Shown: in pieces, positions 19,065 to 26,258 of the stretch
Layout: each line of letters opens with the position of its first letter
How positions within the stretch are numbered: the first letter of the stretch is position 1
DNA from: Planctomycetota bacterium
GTDB lineage: Bacteria > Planctomycetota > GCA-002687715
Direction: 5' to 3'
NCBI GenBank assembly: GCA_002687715.1
Contig: NZBC01000129.1
Location: forward strand, 1 to 37,488
Length of the DNA: 37,488 nucleotides
The notes under the pieces: generated by a model
Database searches by the model: none
Told to the model about the DNA's origin: nothing
The model's input: only the letters and a program-made list of their open reading frames with translations
Program-made: the position numbers and the translations under genes

Positions 19065-20258
19065 CTACGGAATCACGTCCGCGACCTCGACCGTCATCTG
19101 TCCGCGCTCGGTGCCGCGCTGCCAGACGAGGTGGATGGGACCGCCATGGCCGCGGATCCGGGACCACACCGAGGGCTGGAGCCGGGCGCCGGGGATGCCG
19201 TTGATCGTCACGACGCGGTCTCCCTCCTCGAGCCCGGCGGCGAATGCGGGGGTGTTGGGGAGCACGTCCGCGACGTGCCAGCCGCCACCCGACCGCCGCA
19301 GGACGAACCCGGGTGACCGGAAGCCCGGAGTCGTGAGCGGCGCGTCACTCGTCCGTTCCATGCGCACGCGCCCGGACCGGGCATCGAACGTCAGACGGAA
19401 GAACCGGAGGACGCCGCCGCCGATCCGGGCCGGGCCGCTGGTGAGAAACACGAGCGGCTCGTCGACGAAGTGAGGTCCCAACGTGATGCCAGCCGCCAGA
19501 CGACCGATCTGGTTGCGGTGGGCTGACCCCGCGATCGTGGTGCCCCGATGTCCAGGCGAAGGCCCGTGTCGAAACGGCAGCACTCGTCGCAGCGAATCGG
19601 GCAGCGCGAAGGTCTCCGCCGATCCCGTGTCGATGATCAGGGACAGCGGCAGCTCGCCTACCGTGGCTTCCACGACAGGCAGCCGGCCGTAGCCTCGTAC
19701 ACGGATCACGTCCCCCGTCGTCCGATCAGCCAGGTCCGATGTCCGCGAGAGGATCATCTCCATGGCCGCGTAGTCCAGCGTCATCACGCAGCCCGCGAAC
19801 GTCGCGTACCCGAGAATGCCATCGAAGCTCTCTCCCAGGGCGCTCCGCAGATGGGCGAGGTCGAGGATGCAAGCGTGCGCGCCCTGGAACACCGCGTCGC
19901 CGATCCGCAGCTTCGACAGCCGGCACATCGCATCCGCTGCGATGGACTCCCCCCCCGCGCCCAGGATGTCGAGTCCGGAGTCCTCCCGCTGGAGATCGAG
20001 TCGCGCGGCAAGACGTTTGGAGACGATCGAGGTCTCGGCGCCGGTGTCGAGAACGAACCACCGAGGTGACGAGCCGTTCACACTGACCTTGACCAGGGGC
20101 AGGTTGCGAACGAGACGGATCGGCACGTGCACCGACGCCGCCGCGAAGATCGTCTCTTCCGGCCGAAAGTCCGAGCGCGACGCAGTGCATCCCGCGACCC
20201 CCGACAGGGCCACGACGAGCAGAAGGCGCACCCGGGTCCGCTGGTTCTGACCGGGCAC
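19065..20258 (-). CDS. Lipoprotein aspartyl protease (two retropepsin-like lobes) with PDZ domain
   Basis: The product has 397 residues if it starts at GTG 20258. This start gives a proper lipoprotein signal (VRLLLVVALSGVAGC, lipobox cysteine C24). An in-frame ATG at 20363 would add 35 residues without signal character. Two aspartyl-protease motifs are present, FVLDTGAETS (D71) and LIIDTGSAETF (D210), each in an Asp_protease_2-type lobe, so a single chain could build both halves of the active site. The C-terminal 95 residues form a PDZ domain (GWHVADVLPNTPAFAAGLEEGDRVVTINGIPG, quoted in part). This suggests a periplasmic or surface protease that binds C-terminal peptides. No adjacent gene identifies its substrate. 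Confidence 0.85.
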   Translation of the reverse strand: MPGQNQRTRVRLLLVVALSGVAGCTASRSDFRPEETIFAAASVHVPIRLVRNLPLVKVSVNGSSPRWFVLDTGAETSIVSKRLAARLDLQREDSGLDILGAGGESIAADAMCRLSKLRIGDAVFQGAHACILDLAHLRSALGESFDGILGYATFAGCVMTLDYAAMEMILSRTSDLADRTTGDVIRVRGYGRLPVVEATVGELPLSLIIDTGSAETFALPDSLRRVLPFRHGPSPGHRGTTIAGSAHRNQIGRLAAGITLGPHFVDEPLVFLTSGPARIGGGVLRFFRLTFDARSGRVRMERTSDAPLTTPGFRSPGFVLRRSGGGWHVADVLPNTPAFAAGLEEGDRVVTINGIPGARLQPSVWSRIRGHGGPIHLVWQRGTERGQMTVEVADVIP

Positions 20259-20593
20259 GCCCCGAACCCTAAACCCTCTGTCGGTGCACGGATAGGGGAA
20301 CTCGACGGCGCTCGTCCAATGTTCGTGGCCGAGAAAACCGTTTCTGCGCGCGCGAGTTGGCAACTCGCCAGTCAGCTTCCCTGGAGACCCGCCTCACCGC
20401 GGGCTCCGATCCATACAAGGTGGGGTCGGGCCGAGGGAACGGATACGTCTCTTCTGAACCCTCGAGCCTGGATGCTCTCGATCGCGCCGGCTACCGGCCC
20501 GACCCCACTCTTTTTTAGCGGATCGTGCTGCGCAGCGGGGGGGAAAGCCCGCCAATCCGGGCGGCCGGATGGGTTCCGGTAGGATGCGCCGCC
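20259..20593. other. 335-base non-coding divergent gap
   Basis: Separates the aspartyl protease gene (minus) from the transporter gene (plus). It holds the long inverted repeat at 20420-20508 with a T-run after it. No convincing coding frame or promoter pair could be read; the frames that cross it are extensions of flanking genes or shadows. Confidence 0.6.
20420..20516. repeat. 97-base element with 14-base perfect terminal inverted repeats
   Basis: GTGGGGTCGGGCCG (20420-20433) is matched exactly by CGGCCCGACCCCAC (20495-20508), with 61 bases between, and TCTTTTTT follows on the plus strand. No plus-strand gene lies immediately upstream to need a terminator, so a small non-autonomous mobile or REPIN-like element is at least as likely. 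A small GAGC/GCTC hairpin lies inside. Confidence 0.65.
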
Positions 20594-22300
20594 ATGAGCC
20601 TCACCGGACTCCTGGTCCTCGCGGCCGTGGGCGCGGTCATCGCGCTCCTCCCCCAGTACTTCGCGACCCGACCCGGCCGTAGCCGCAGCCTGACCACCTG
20701 GATCCTGTCCAGCATGGGGGTCGGAATCGCCGTAGGCGCCCTGTTCGCCTACTCGGTGCCGTTCGAATTCCGGCCGCTGCCCGCCTCGGTCACCGGCACG
20801 GTCGAAGGGCCGTTCGATCTCCGATCGGGGCTCACGCTGACCGTCACCGATGCCGGCGGAGCGAAGTTCACCGATCTGAAACTCGACCCCGATCCGGCCC
20901 GCCAGCCGATGACCGCGGCTGAAGTCGCTGCGGAGTTCAACAGGCAGCAGACCAGCGTCCGCGCCTCCCACGACGGGGATCGCATCGTCATCTCGACGAT
21001 GTCCAAGGGCAATGCCTCGTCGCTGCAGATCTCCGACGCGACGGCCGGCCAGGACGCCAGCAGGCTCGGATTCCAGGCCAACGTGCCGGTGACCGGTGAG
21101 GGCGAACCGAAGTCGTTCTGGCGCGACCTTCACACCTTCTTCAAGGACATCTTCCTCAACGCGCTGAAGATGATGATCGTCCCGGTCATCTTCACCTCCA
21201 TCGTTGCGGGGATGCTCAGCCTGGGCTCGCAGGGACTCGGACGACTCGGTTTCAAGACGCTCGCCTACTACCTGACCACCAGCCTGCTCGCGATCATCGT
21301 CGGCCTCCTGCTGGTCAACGCGATCGGCCCCGGCGTGGGCGCGATCATCACCCTCGAGCACAAGCCCTCCGGGTTCGAAGAGACCGCCAACCAGTCGACC
21401 GAGGATTTCCTCTTCAACTTCTTCCGGAACCTGATCCCGGCCAACCCGATCAAGGCGATGGTGGATGGGAAGATCCTCCAGGTCATCTTCTTCGCCCTGT
21501 TCATCGGGTACTTCATCAATCGCCTCCCGACCCGGTTTCGAGAATCGCTCACGACGTTCTTCAACGGGCTGTTCGAGCTGATGCTGCTGATCGTGCGCAC
21601 GCTGCTCTGGCTCGCGCCGCTCGGGGTGTATGCGATCTTCGTCAAGATCATCGGAGAGACGGGACCGGAGGCGTTCATCGACCTCGGCTGGTACGCGCTC
21701 ACGGTGTTCGCTGGTCTGTGCGTGCACGCGTTCATCATCCTGCCCCTCCTTCTGAAGTTCGTGGGCGGTCTGAACCCGTGGCGCCACTTCAAGGCGATGG
21801 CACCGGCGCTGCTGACCGCGTTCTCGACGTCGTCCTCGTCGGCGACGCTGCCCATGACGCTGCGGTGCGTGAAGGAACGCGTGGGCATCTCCGATCGCAC
21901 CAGCTCGTTCATCCTCCCACTCGGCGCGACGGTGAACATGGACGGCACTGCGCTCTACGAGTGTGTCGCGGCCATCTTCATTGCCCAGGTCTACATCAGC
22001 GCGGGGGTGATGGACCCGCTCACGATGCAGCAGCAGTTCCTCGTCGTGTTCACGGCGCTCGCCGCCTCGATCGGCGCCGCCGGTGTGCCGATGGCGGGGA
22101 TGGTGATGCTGGGCATCATCCTGAATGCCCTGGGGATGCCGCTGGAGGGCGTCGGTTACGTACTTGCCGTCGATCGGATCCTCGACATGTGCCGCACCAC
22201 CGTGAACGTCTGGAGTGATTCGTGCGGCTGCGCCGTGATCGCGAAGACGGAAGGCGAGGATCAGGTCCTGCAGAAGTGGCCGCCGCCCAGTCTCACCTGA
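20594..22300 (+). CDS. SLC1 (DctA/GltP-type) dicarboxylate/amino-acid:cation symporter with an extra extracytoplasmic domain
   Basis: The 568-residue product carries the SLC1 core: hairpin-1 serine motif SSSSATLPMT, the NMDGTA motif (LPLGATVNMDGTALY), hairpin-2 GAAGVPMAGMVML and the last-helix motif DRILDMCRTTVNVWSDSCG. These predict cation-coupled uptake of a dicarboxylate or acidic amino acid, with the substrate not decidable. Between the first helix (about 34-52) and the next (from about 182, FFKDIFLNALKMMIVPVIF) lies an extra domain of about 110 residues (56-168). It reads like a flagellin-hook IN segment (TAAEVAAEFNRQQ, VISTMSKGNASSLQISDA, ASRLGF). Family members normally have a short loop here. 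ATG 20594 is chosen since the first helix begins there. It overlaps the YjbQ gene by one base. Confidence 0.92.
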   Translation: MSLTGLLVLAAVGAVIALLPQYFATRPGRSRSLTTWILSSMGVGIAVGALFAYSVPFEFRPLPASVTGTVEGPFDLRSGLTLTVTDAGGAKFTDLKLDPDPARQPMTAAEVAAEFNRQQTSVRASHDGDRIVISTMSKGNASSLQISDATAGQDASRLGFQANVPVTGEGEPKSFWRDLHTFFKDIFLNALKMMIVPVIFTSIVAGMLSLGSQGLGRLGFKTLAYYLTTSLLAIIVGLLLVNAIGPGVGAIITLEHKPSGFEETANQSTEDFLFNFFRNLIPANPIKAMVDGKILQVIFFALFIGYFINRLPTRFRESLTTFFNGLFELMLLIVRTLLWLAPLGVYAIFVKIIGETGPEAFIDLGWYALTVFAGLCVHAFIILPLLLKFVGGLNPWRHFKAMAPALLTAFSTSSSSATLPMTLRCVKERVGISDRTSSFILPLGATVNMDGTALYECVAAIFIAQVYISAGVMDPLTMQQQFLVVFTALAASIGAAGVPMAGMVMLGIILNALGMPLEGVGYVLAVDRILDMCRTTVNVWSDSCGCAVIAKTEGEDQVLQKWPPPSLT

Positions 22301-22710
22301 TGCGCGATCAGATCCGAGTCGAGACTCCGGGACGCGGGCTGCACGAGGTGACGCACCTGGTACGCGACGCCGTTCGCGAGTCGGGAATCCGCGACGGGTT
22401 GTGCCACGTCTACCTCGGACATACGAGCGCGTCGCTCGTGATCCAGGAGAACGCCGACCCGTCCGCTCGACGCGACCTCGAAGCGTGGTTCGACCGCGTC
22501 GCTCCCGACGGCGATCCGCGACACACGCACACCGCGGAGGGTCCCGACGACATGCCGTCCCACATCCGCGCCGCCATCACCCGGACGTCCGAGACGTTCA
22601 TCGTGGCGGACGGCGAGCTCCTCACCGGAACCTGGCAGGGACTGTTCCTCTTCGAACATCGCCACGCGCCGCACACGCGCAGACTCGACGTGATGATCCT
22701 GCCCGGTTGA
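22300..22710 (+). CDS. yjbQ: YjbQ / UPF0047 family protein
   Basis: The 136-residue product matches the small YjbQ (UPF0047) family over its full usual length. Motifs are the conserved HVYLGHTSASLVIQENAD, DMPSHIRAAI and LTGTWQGLFLFEHR. Members have weak thiamine-phosphate synthase activity in other bacteria, but their true role is not settled. The start ATG shares one base with the stop of the SLC1 gene (TGATG), so the two are translationally coupled. A longer upstream frame exists inside the transporter gene and is not used. A 20-base gap separates it from the convergent fabI. Confidence 0.93.
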   Translation: MRDQIRVETPGRGLHEVTHLVRDAVRESGIRDGLCHVYLGHTSASLVIQENADPSARRDLEAWFDRVAPDGDPRHTHTAEGPDDMPSHIRAAITRTSETFIVADGELLTGTWQGLFLFEHRHAPHTRRLDVMILPG

Positions 22711-22730
22711 GCCGGGGTCGGATCGCGAGG

Positions 22731-23501
22731 TCAGATCCCCATCGCGTGGTAGCCGCAATCGACGAACAACACGTCGCCGGTGACCGCGCGGCTCAGATCC
22801 GAGAGGAAGAAGAGAGCCGCGTCGCCGACCTCCGCCGCCTCGACGTTGCGCTGCATGGGCGAGCGACTGGCAACGACATCGAGCATCTGCGAGAACCCGC
22901 GGACGCCGGCCGCAGCCAGTGTCTTGATGGGACCGGCCGAGATCCCGTTCACACGATGCCCGTGGGGTCCGAGGTCCACCGCGAGGTAGCGAACGCTGGC
23001 CTCGAGCGCCGCCTTGCACGCGCCCATGACGTTGTAGTGCGGGATGACACGCTCGCCGCCGATGTACGTGAGGGTGAGGATGCTCCCCCGACGTCCTTCC
23101 ATCAGCGGCACTGCGCGGCGGGTGAGTGCGGAGAGGCTGTAGGCGCTGATTTGCATCGCGAGCCGCCAGTTCTCCAACGTCGAGTCGTGGAACGCTCCCA
23201 TCAGCTCCTCGCGCTTCGAGAACGCGAGGCCGTGGACCAGGAAGTCAAGAGCACCGCACTCGCTTCGGATCGTCTCGAACAGCACATCCATCTGCTCGTC
23301 GCTCGACACGTCGCACGGAACGAGGATCGGCTCCTGCGTGAGTTGCTGCTCGCAGAGTTCCTTGATCCCTCGGAGCAGGCGCTCGCCCTGGTAGGTGATG
23401 ACGAGCCGCGCACCCTCTCGATCCGCAGCCTTCGCGATGTTCCAGGAGATGCTGCGCTTGTTGGCGACGCCGAGAACGACGCCGATCTTCTCTTTCAGCA
23501 T
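22731..23501 (-). CDS. fabI: Enoyl-[acyl-carrier-protein] reductase (NADH)
   Basis: Performs the last reduction of each fatty-acid elongation cycle, turning trans-2-enoyl-ACP into acyl-ACP. The 256-residue product has the FabI-type nucleotide motif GVANKRSISWNIAKA, the HGLAFSKREEL segment (FabI members usually have HSIAFA here), and catalytic residues Y146, Y156 and K163 (LTLTYIGGE, HYNVMGACK), numbered as in the E. coli enzyme. It ends DVLFVDCGYHAMGI, the usual FabI tail. ATG 23501 is preceded by GAGGAG. The gene stands alone on the minus strand, divergent from the nicotinamidase remnant. Confidence 0.96.
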   Translation of the reverse strand: MLKEKIGVVLGVANKRSISWNIAKAADREGARLVITYQGERLLRGIKELCEQQLTQEPILVPCDVSSDEQMDVLFETIRSECGALDFLVHGLAFSKREELMGAFHDSTLENWRLAMQISAYSLSALTRRAVPLMEGRRGSILTLTYIGGERVIPHYNVMGACKAALEASVRYLAVDLGPHGHRVNGISAGPIKTLAAAGVRGFSQMLDVVASRSPMQRNVEAAEVGDAALFFLSDLSRAVTGDVLFVDCGYHAMGI

Positions 23502-23615
23502 GGGGTCGGGCTCCTCACGGTGTCCCGGGGTGCGGTGGTCTAACAGACGAGGCTCCGGATCCATAGCGCGACGAGGATCTCCACGCAGTAATCTCCCGGC
23601 ACTTACACTGCGCCC

Positions 23616-23816
23616 ATGGCCCGCTCCGCCCTGATCATCGTGGACGTCCAGAAGGACTTCTGCCCCGGGGGTGCGCTCGCCGTCTCGGGCGGGGACGCCG
23701 TCGTGCCCTACATCAACTCGATCATTCCGGCCTTCGAATCCCCCGCGTCGTATCCCGTGGTCCTCTCACCCGCGCTCGCCGCCCTGAAGGCCCGATTGGG
23801 GGAGGCCACGACCTGA
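23616..23816 (+). pseudogene. pncA: Nicotinamidase N-terminal remnant
   Basis: The 66-residue frame begins ALIIVDVQKDFCPGGALAV and continues GGDAVVPYIN, a clear match to the first 40 residues of nicotinamidase, including catalytic D10. After about residue 41 the sequence (ESPASYPVVLSPALAALKA) no longer resembles the family. The metal-binding DWH region, the catalytic lysine and the nucleophile cysteine are all absent. Intact enzymes have about 180-215 residues. I looked for the missing part in the other frames before the serpin gene and did not see it, so a deletion is more likely than a frameshift. The stub is probably not functional as an amidase. Confidence 0.75.
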
Positions 23817-23854
23817 TCGCGAAACCCCGGCCGACATGGACCGTCACCAAGGCA

Positions 23855-25057
23855 ATGACCCGCTGCGTCTTGCTTTGGCTTCTCGTCCTCACCTCGATCA
23901 CCCCGGCCCAGCCGGCATCCTCCGCAGCAGACCACGCCGATCACTGGTTCGGCCGCTCGCTGGAGGACTTTGCGGTCGACCTCTGGACCGTCGCGGCTCG
24001 GCCCCGCAGTCGCAATCGGTGCCTGGCCCCCTTGCCGATACAGATGATCCTCGGCCAGCTCGGAGAGGGTCCGGGCAACGGAGGATCCCGGCTCAGCTTC
24101 GCCAGCCGGTTTCGCCACCGGACCGCCCCGATGTCGGAGCTGCCGCGGTATCTGAAACGTCTGACCCGACCCGGCGTCGATGGACACGGCCTGCGCCCCT
24201 TCCACGAGCTCTGGTTCGATTCCGAGCTCCACCTCATCCCGCTCTTTGAGCAACGCTTCCATCACCGCTATGGGTCCAAGGCCCCGCGCTTCGATCGTGC
24301 CAAGACTCCCCGCGACATTCGCGACGCCGCGAACAAGACCGTGCAGAAGGCCATGAACGGGTCCGTACCCGACCTGCTCGCCGTCGACCCGAAACTCGAA
24401 CGCGGACGGATCATCGCCGCGACAGCGCTGCTGTTCTCGGGCCAATGGCTGCAACCGTTCGACCCCAAGCTCACCCGCAGCCGCGCGTTCCGGCTTCCAG
24501 CGAAAGGGCGCGACAAGATGGTCGCAATGATGTCGGCCGGCGCCGGGAACTACCAGGTCTACGAAGACTCCGAGGTCAAGGCCGTCGCGCTGCGCATCGC
24601 GACCCACACCGATTTCGCGTTGCAGATCGTGATGGCGAAGAGATCACTCGCGAGGTTGGAGATGCGCAATGACGTTGCCCGCTGGCGCAGGTGGCACCGT
24701 CAGTCGAAACGCAGAAAGCTCCCCGGACTCCACATCCCGCGCTTCTCCGTCTCCTACCACGGCGACCTGGGCGCCTCGCTCGTTCACCTCGGCGTCGTCG
24801 ATAGTACCGTCGACCGCGCCGTCGATTACGGGTTCTTTCAGACCGCGATCTCCACACCCCTCGCGTCGTTCGCTCACCTCACGTCGCTGAGCATCGACGA
24901 GGCGGGCCTCCGCCCCGCCACCACCAACGCCCCCGCCACCCGGCCCGGACCGTGGGACAGGGTCAAGGGGTTGATCATCAACCGCCCGTTCCTCTTTGCT
25001 TTGCGCGACTGGAAGACGGGCGGGATCCTGCTGCTCGGGAGGGTTCTGGAGCCCTAG
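23855..25057 (+). CDS. Secreted serpin-family protein with unusual reactive loop
   Basis: The 400-residue product has a signal peptide (MTRCVLLWLLVLTSITPAQP) and serpin landmarks: NKTVQKAMNGSVPDLL, IIAATALLFSGQW leading into PFDPKLTRSRAF, a MMSAGAGNYQVYED strand, IPRFSVSYHGDLGASL, and the C-terminal INRPFLFALRDWKTGGILLLGRV. The reactive-centre hinge begins at SIDEAGLRPATTNAPA (about 346-361). In inhibitory serpins this stretch is small and alanine-rich (roughly EEGTEAAAAT), but here L, R, P and N interrupt it, so loop insertion may fail. It may therefore be a non-inhibitory or diverged member. It sits 38 bases after the nicotinamidase remnant. The ATG at 23855 is the best start for the signal peptide. 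Confidence 0.85.
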   Translation: MTRCVLLWLLVLTSITPAQPASSAADHADHWFGRSLEDFAVDLWTVAARPRSRNRCLAPLPIQMILGQLGEGPGNGGSRLSFASRFRHRTAPMSELPRYLKRLTRPGVDGHGLRPFHELWFDSELHLIPLFEQRFHHRYGSKAPRFDRAKTPRDIRDAANKTVQKAMNGSVPDLLAVDPKLERGRIIAATALLFSGQWLQPFDPKLTRSRAFRLPAKGRDKMVAMMSAGAGNYQVYEDSEVKAVALRIATHTDFALQIVMAKRSLARLEMRNDVARWRRWHRQSKRRKLPGLHIPRFSVSYHGDLGASLVHLGVVDSTVDRAVDYGFFQTAISTPLASFAHLTSLSIDEAGLRPATTNAPATRPGPWDRVKGLIINRPFLFALRDWKTGGILLLGRVLEP

Positions 25058-25140
25058 CCCGCACCGTTCACGAGCGCGTAGCGGGAAGTGCAGCCGGGTC
25101 GTGCTGGCAAGGAGAATCGAGATCCTGGAACGGAGCGGTG

Positions 25141-25185
25141 CTTTCGACCGGAGGCGTGGTGTCGCGCCACGTCGAGGATCGAAAG
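25141..25185. repeat. Imperfect inverted repeat in a convergent gap
   Basis: CTTTCGA (25141-25147) pairs with TCGAAAG (25179-25185), and an inner CGTGG/CCACG pair lies between them. It is in the 206-base gap between the convergent serpin and esterase genes. It may act as a transcript end, but there is no T-run. Confidence 0.35.
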
Positions 25186-25263
25186 TGCTGTATCGACGCA
25201 GTCCAGCGCGGTCCAGATGCACTTCGCAGTAGCGACTCGTGGATAGTACGGGCTGGTGCTCGG

Positions 25264-26178
25264 CTAACCGGTCTTCTTCTCGACCGCGAGCCAGTGCTTC
25301 TTCATGAACTGGCAGGCCGGCTTCCAGTACGCCGGAGGCTCGTCACTCTCCTGCGAGAAGAGCCTGAAGATGAAGCCTCCATGGCCGCCGCCCCTCACCG
25401 GAAGGACGAGTGTCGAGATCCCCCGCTTGCTCAGCGCCTTGGCCATGTCGTTGGAATGGACCAGCGGAACGAGCCTGTCGGACGTGCCATGGATGAACAG
25501 GTACGGCGGGGCGCCATCCGTGAGCTGCCATCGCGGTGAGGCAGCGCGCGCCTTCTTCTGGGTGTCCGCCGCGTGAGGGTCCTTGATCTCGAGCAACGCC
25601 ATCACGAGGCGGCCCGCCAGCGTCTTCGACTCCGCCGGATCGCCGGCGAGGTTCATCGGTCCGAAGAATGACACCACGAAGTCCGGGCGGGAACTCTGGC
25701 GCTGGACGGGGTCCTCCGCCTTGGGGTTGGCGAAGTCGCGTTGCGCCCCGAGCAGGCCGGCGAGGTGGCCGCCCGCACTCGTTCCGATCGCAGCGAGTCT
25801 CTTCGAGTCCAGCTGCAGCTCCGCGGCGTGGGCGCGTACCCACTGCACGGCGTACCGACAGTCCTCGATCTGCGCGGGATGGGTCGCCTTCGGGACCAGC
25901 CGGTAGGAGATACACACCGCCGCGGCGCCGAGCCGATTCATCGCCTTCGCGATGCCGCGGGTGCTCATGCTGCGCCTGCTCCCGCGTCGCCATCCGCCGC
26001 CGTGGATGACGACGGCCACGGGGTGGGGGCCCTCGCCGGACGGATAGTGGATGTCGAGCAGGAGCGCCTTTCCGCCGACGGTGCGGAACGGAACGTCCCG
26101 TTTGATGCGGGCCTGCGCCGGGAGAGATGGGACGAGGGCGACCAGAACGACAACCAGCAGCGAGACCTTCTTGGCCAT
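25264..26178 (-). CDS. Secreted alpha/beta-hydrolase esterase
   Basis: The 304-residue product has a signal peptide (MAKKVSLLVVVLVALVPSLPA) and a carboxylesterase/BD-FAE-like fold. It has the oxyanion motif HGGGW (59-63), nucleophile S134 in GTSAGG, acid D234 (HGTSDRLVP) and histidine H266 (GGGHGG). It probably cleaves carboxylic esters outside the cytoplasm, for example acetyl or feruloyl groups on polysaccharides; the exact substrate is inferred from family members only. ATG 26178 has GGAG six bases upstream; a GTG four codons earlier is possible. It lies 80 bases after the HEAT-like gene on the same strand and may be the last gene of the sigma-factor cluster. Confidence 0.9.
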   Translation of the reverse strand: MAKKVSLLVVVLVALVPSLPAQARIKRDVPFRTVGGKALLLDIHYPSGEGPHPVAVVIHGGGWRRGSRRSMSTRGIAKAMNRLGAAAVCISYRLVPKATHPAQIEDCRYAVQWVRAHAAELQLDSKRLAAIGTSAGGHLAGLLGAQRDFANPKAEDPVQRQSSRPDFVVSFFGPMNLAGDPAESKTLAGRLVMALLEIKDPHAADTQKKARAASPRWQLTDGAPPYLFIHGTSDRLVPLVHSNDMAKALSKRGISTLVLPVRGGGHGGFIFRLFSQESDEPPAYWKPACQFMKKHWLAVEKKTG

Positions 26179-26258
26179 TGGGCACTCCACGACCGGCGAG
26201 CTGCCGGATCGCGACCAGGATACACGAGGCCCCTGGCTGCTCCCGTTTCAAACGAGCA

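Noticed and set aside
20372..21787. 471-codon minus-strand frame opposite the transporter gene
   Set aside because: Composition rich in E, R, D and Q with no domain; the SLC1 motifs on the plus strand are decisive.
23733..23745. TTCGAATCCCCC, like a tRNA T-arm 3' half
   Set aside because: The 5' half of the stem is missing, and the bases are part of the nicotinamidase remnant's reading frame.
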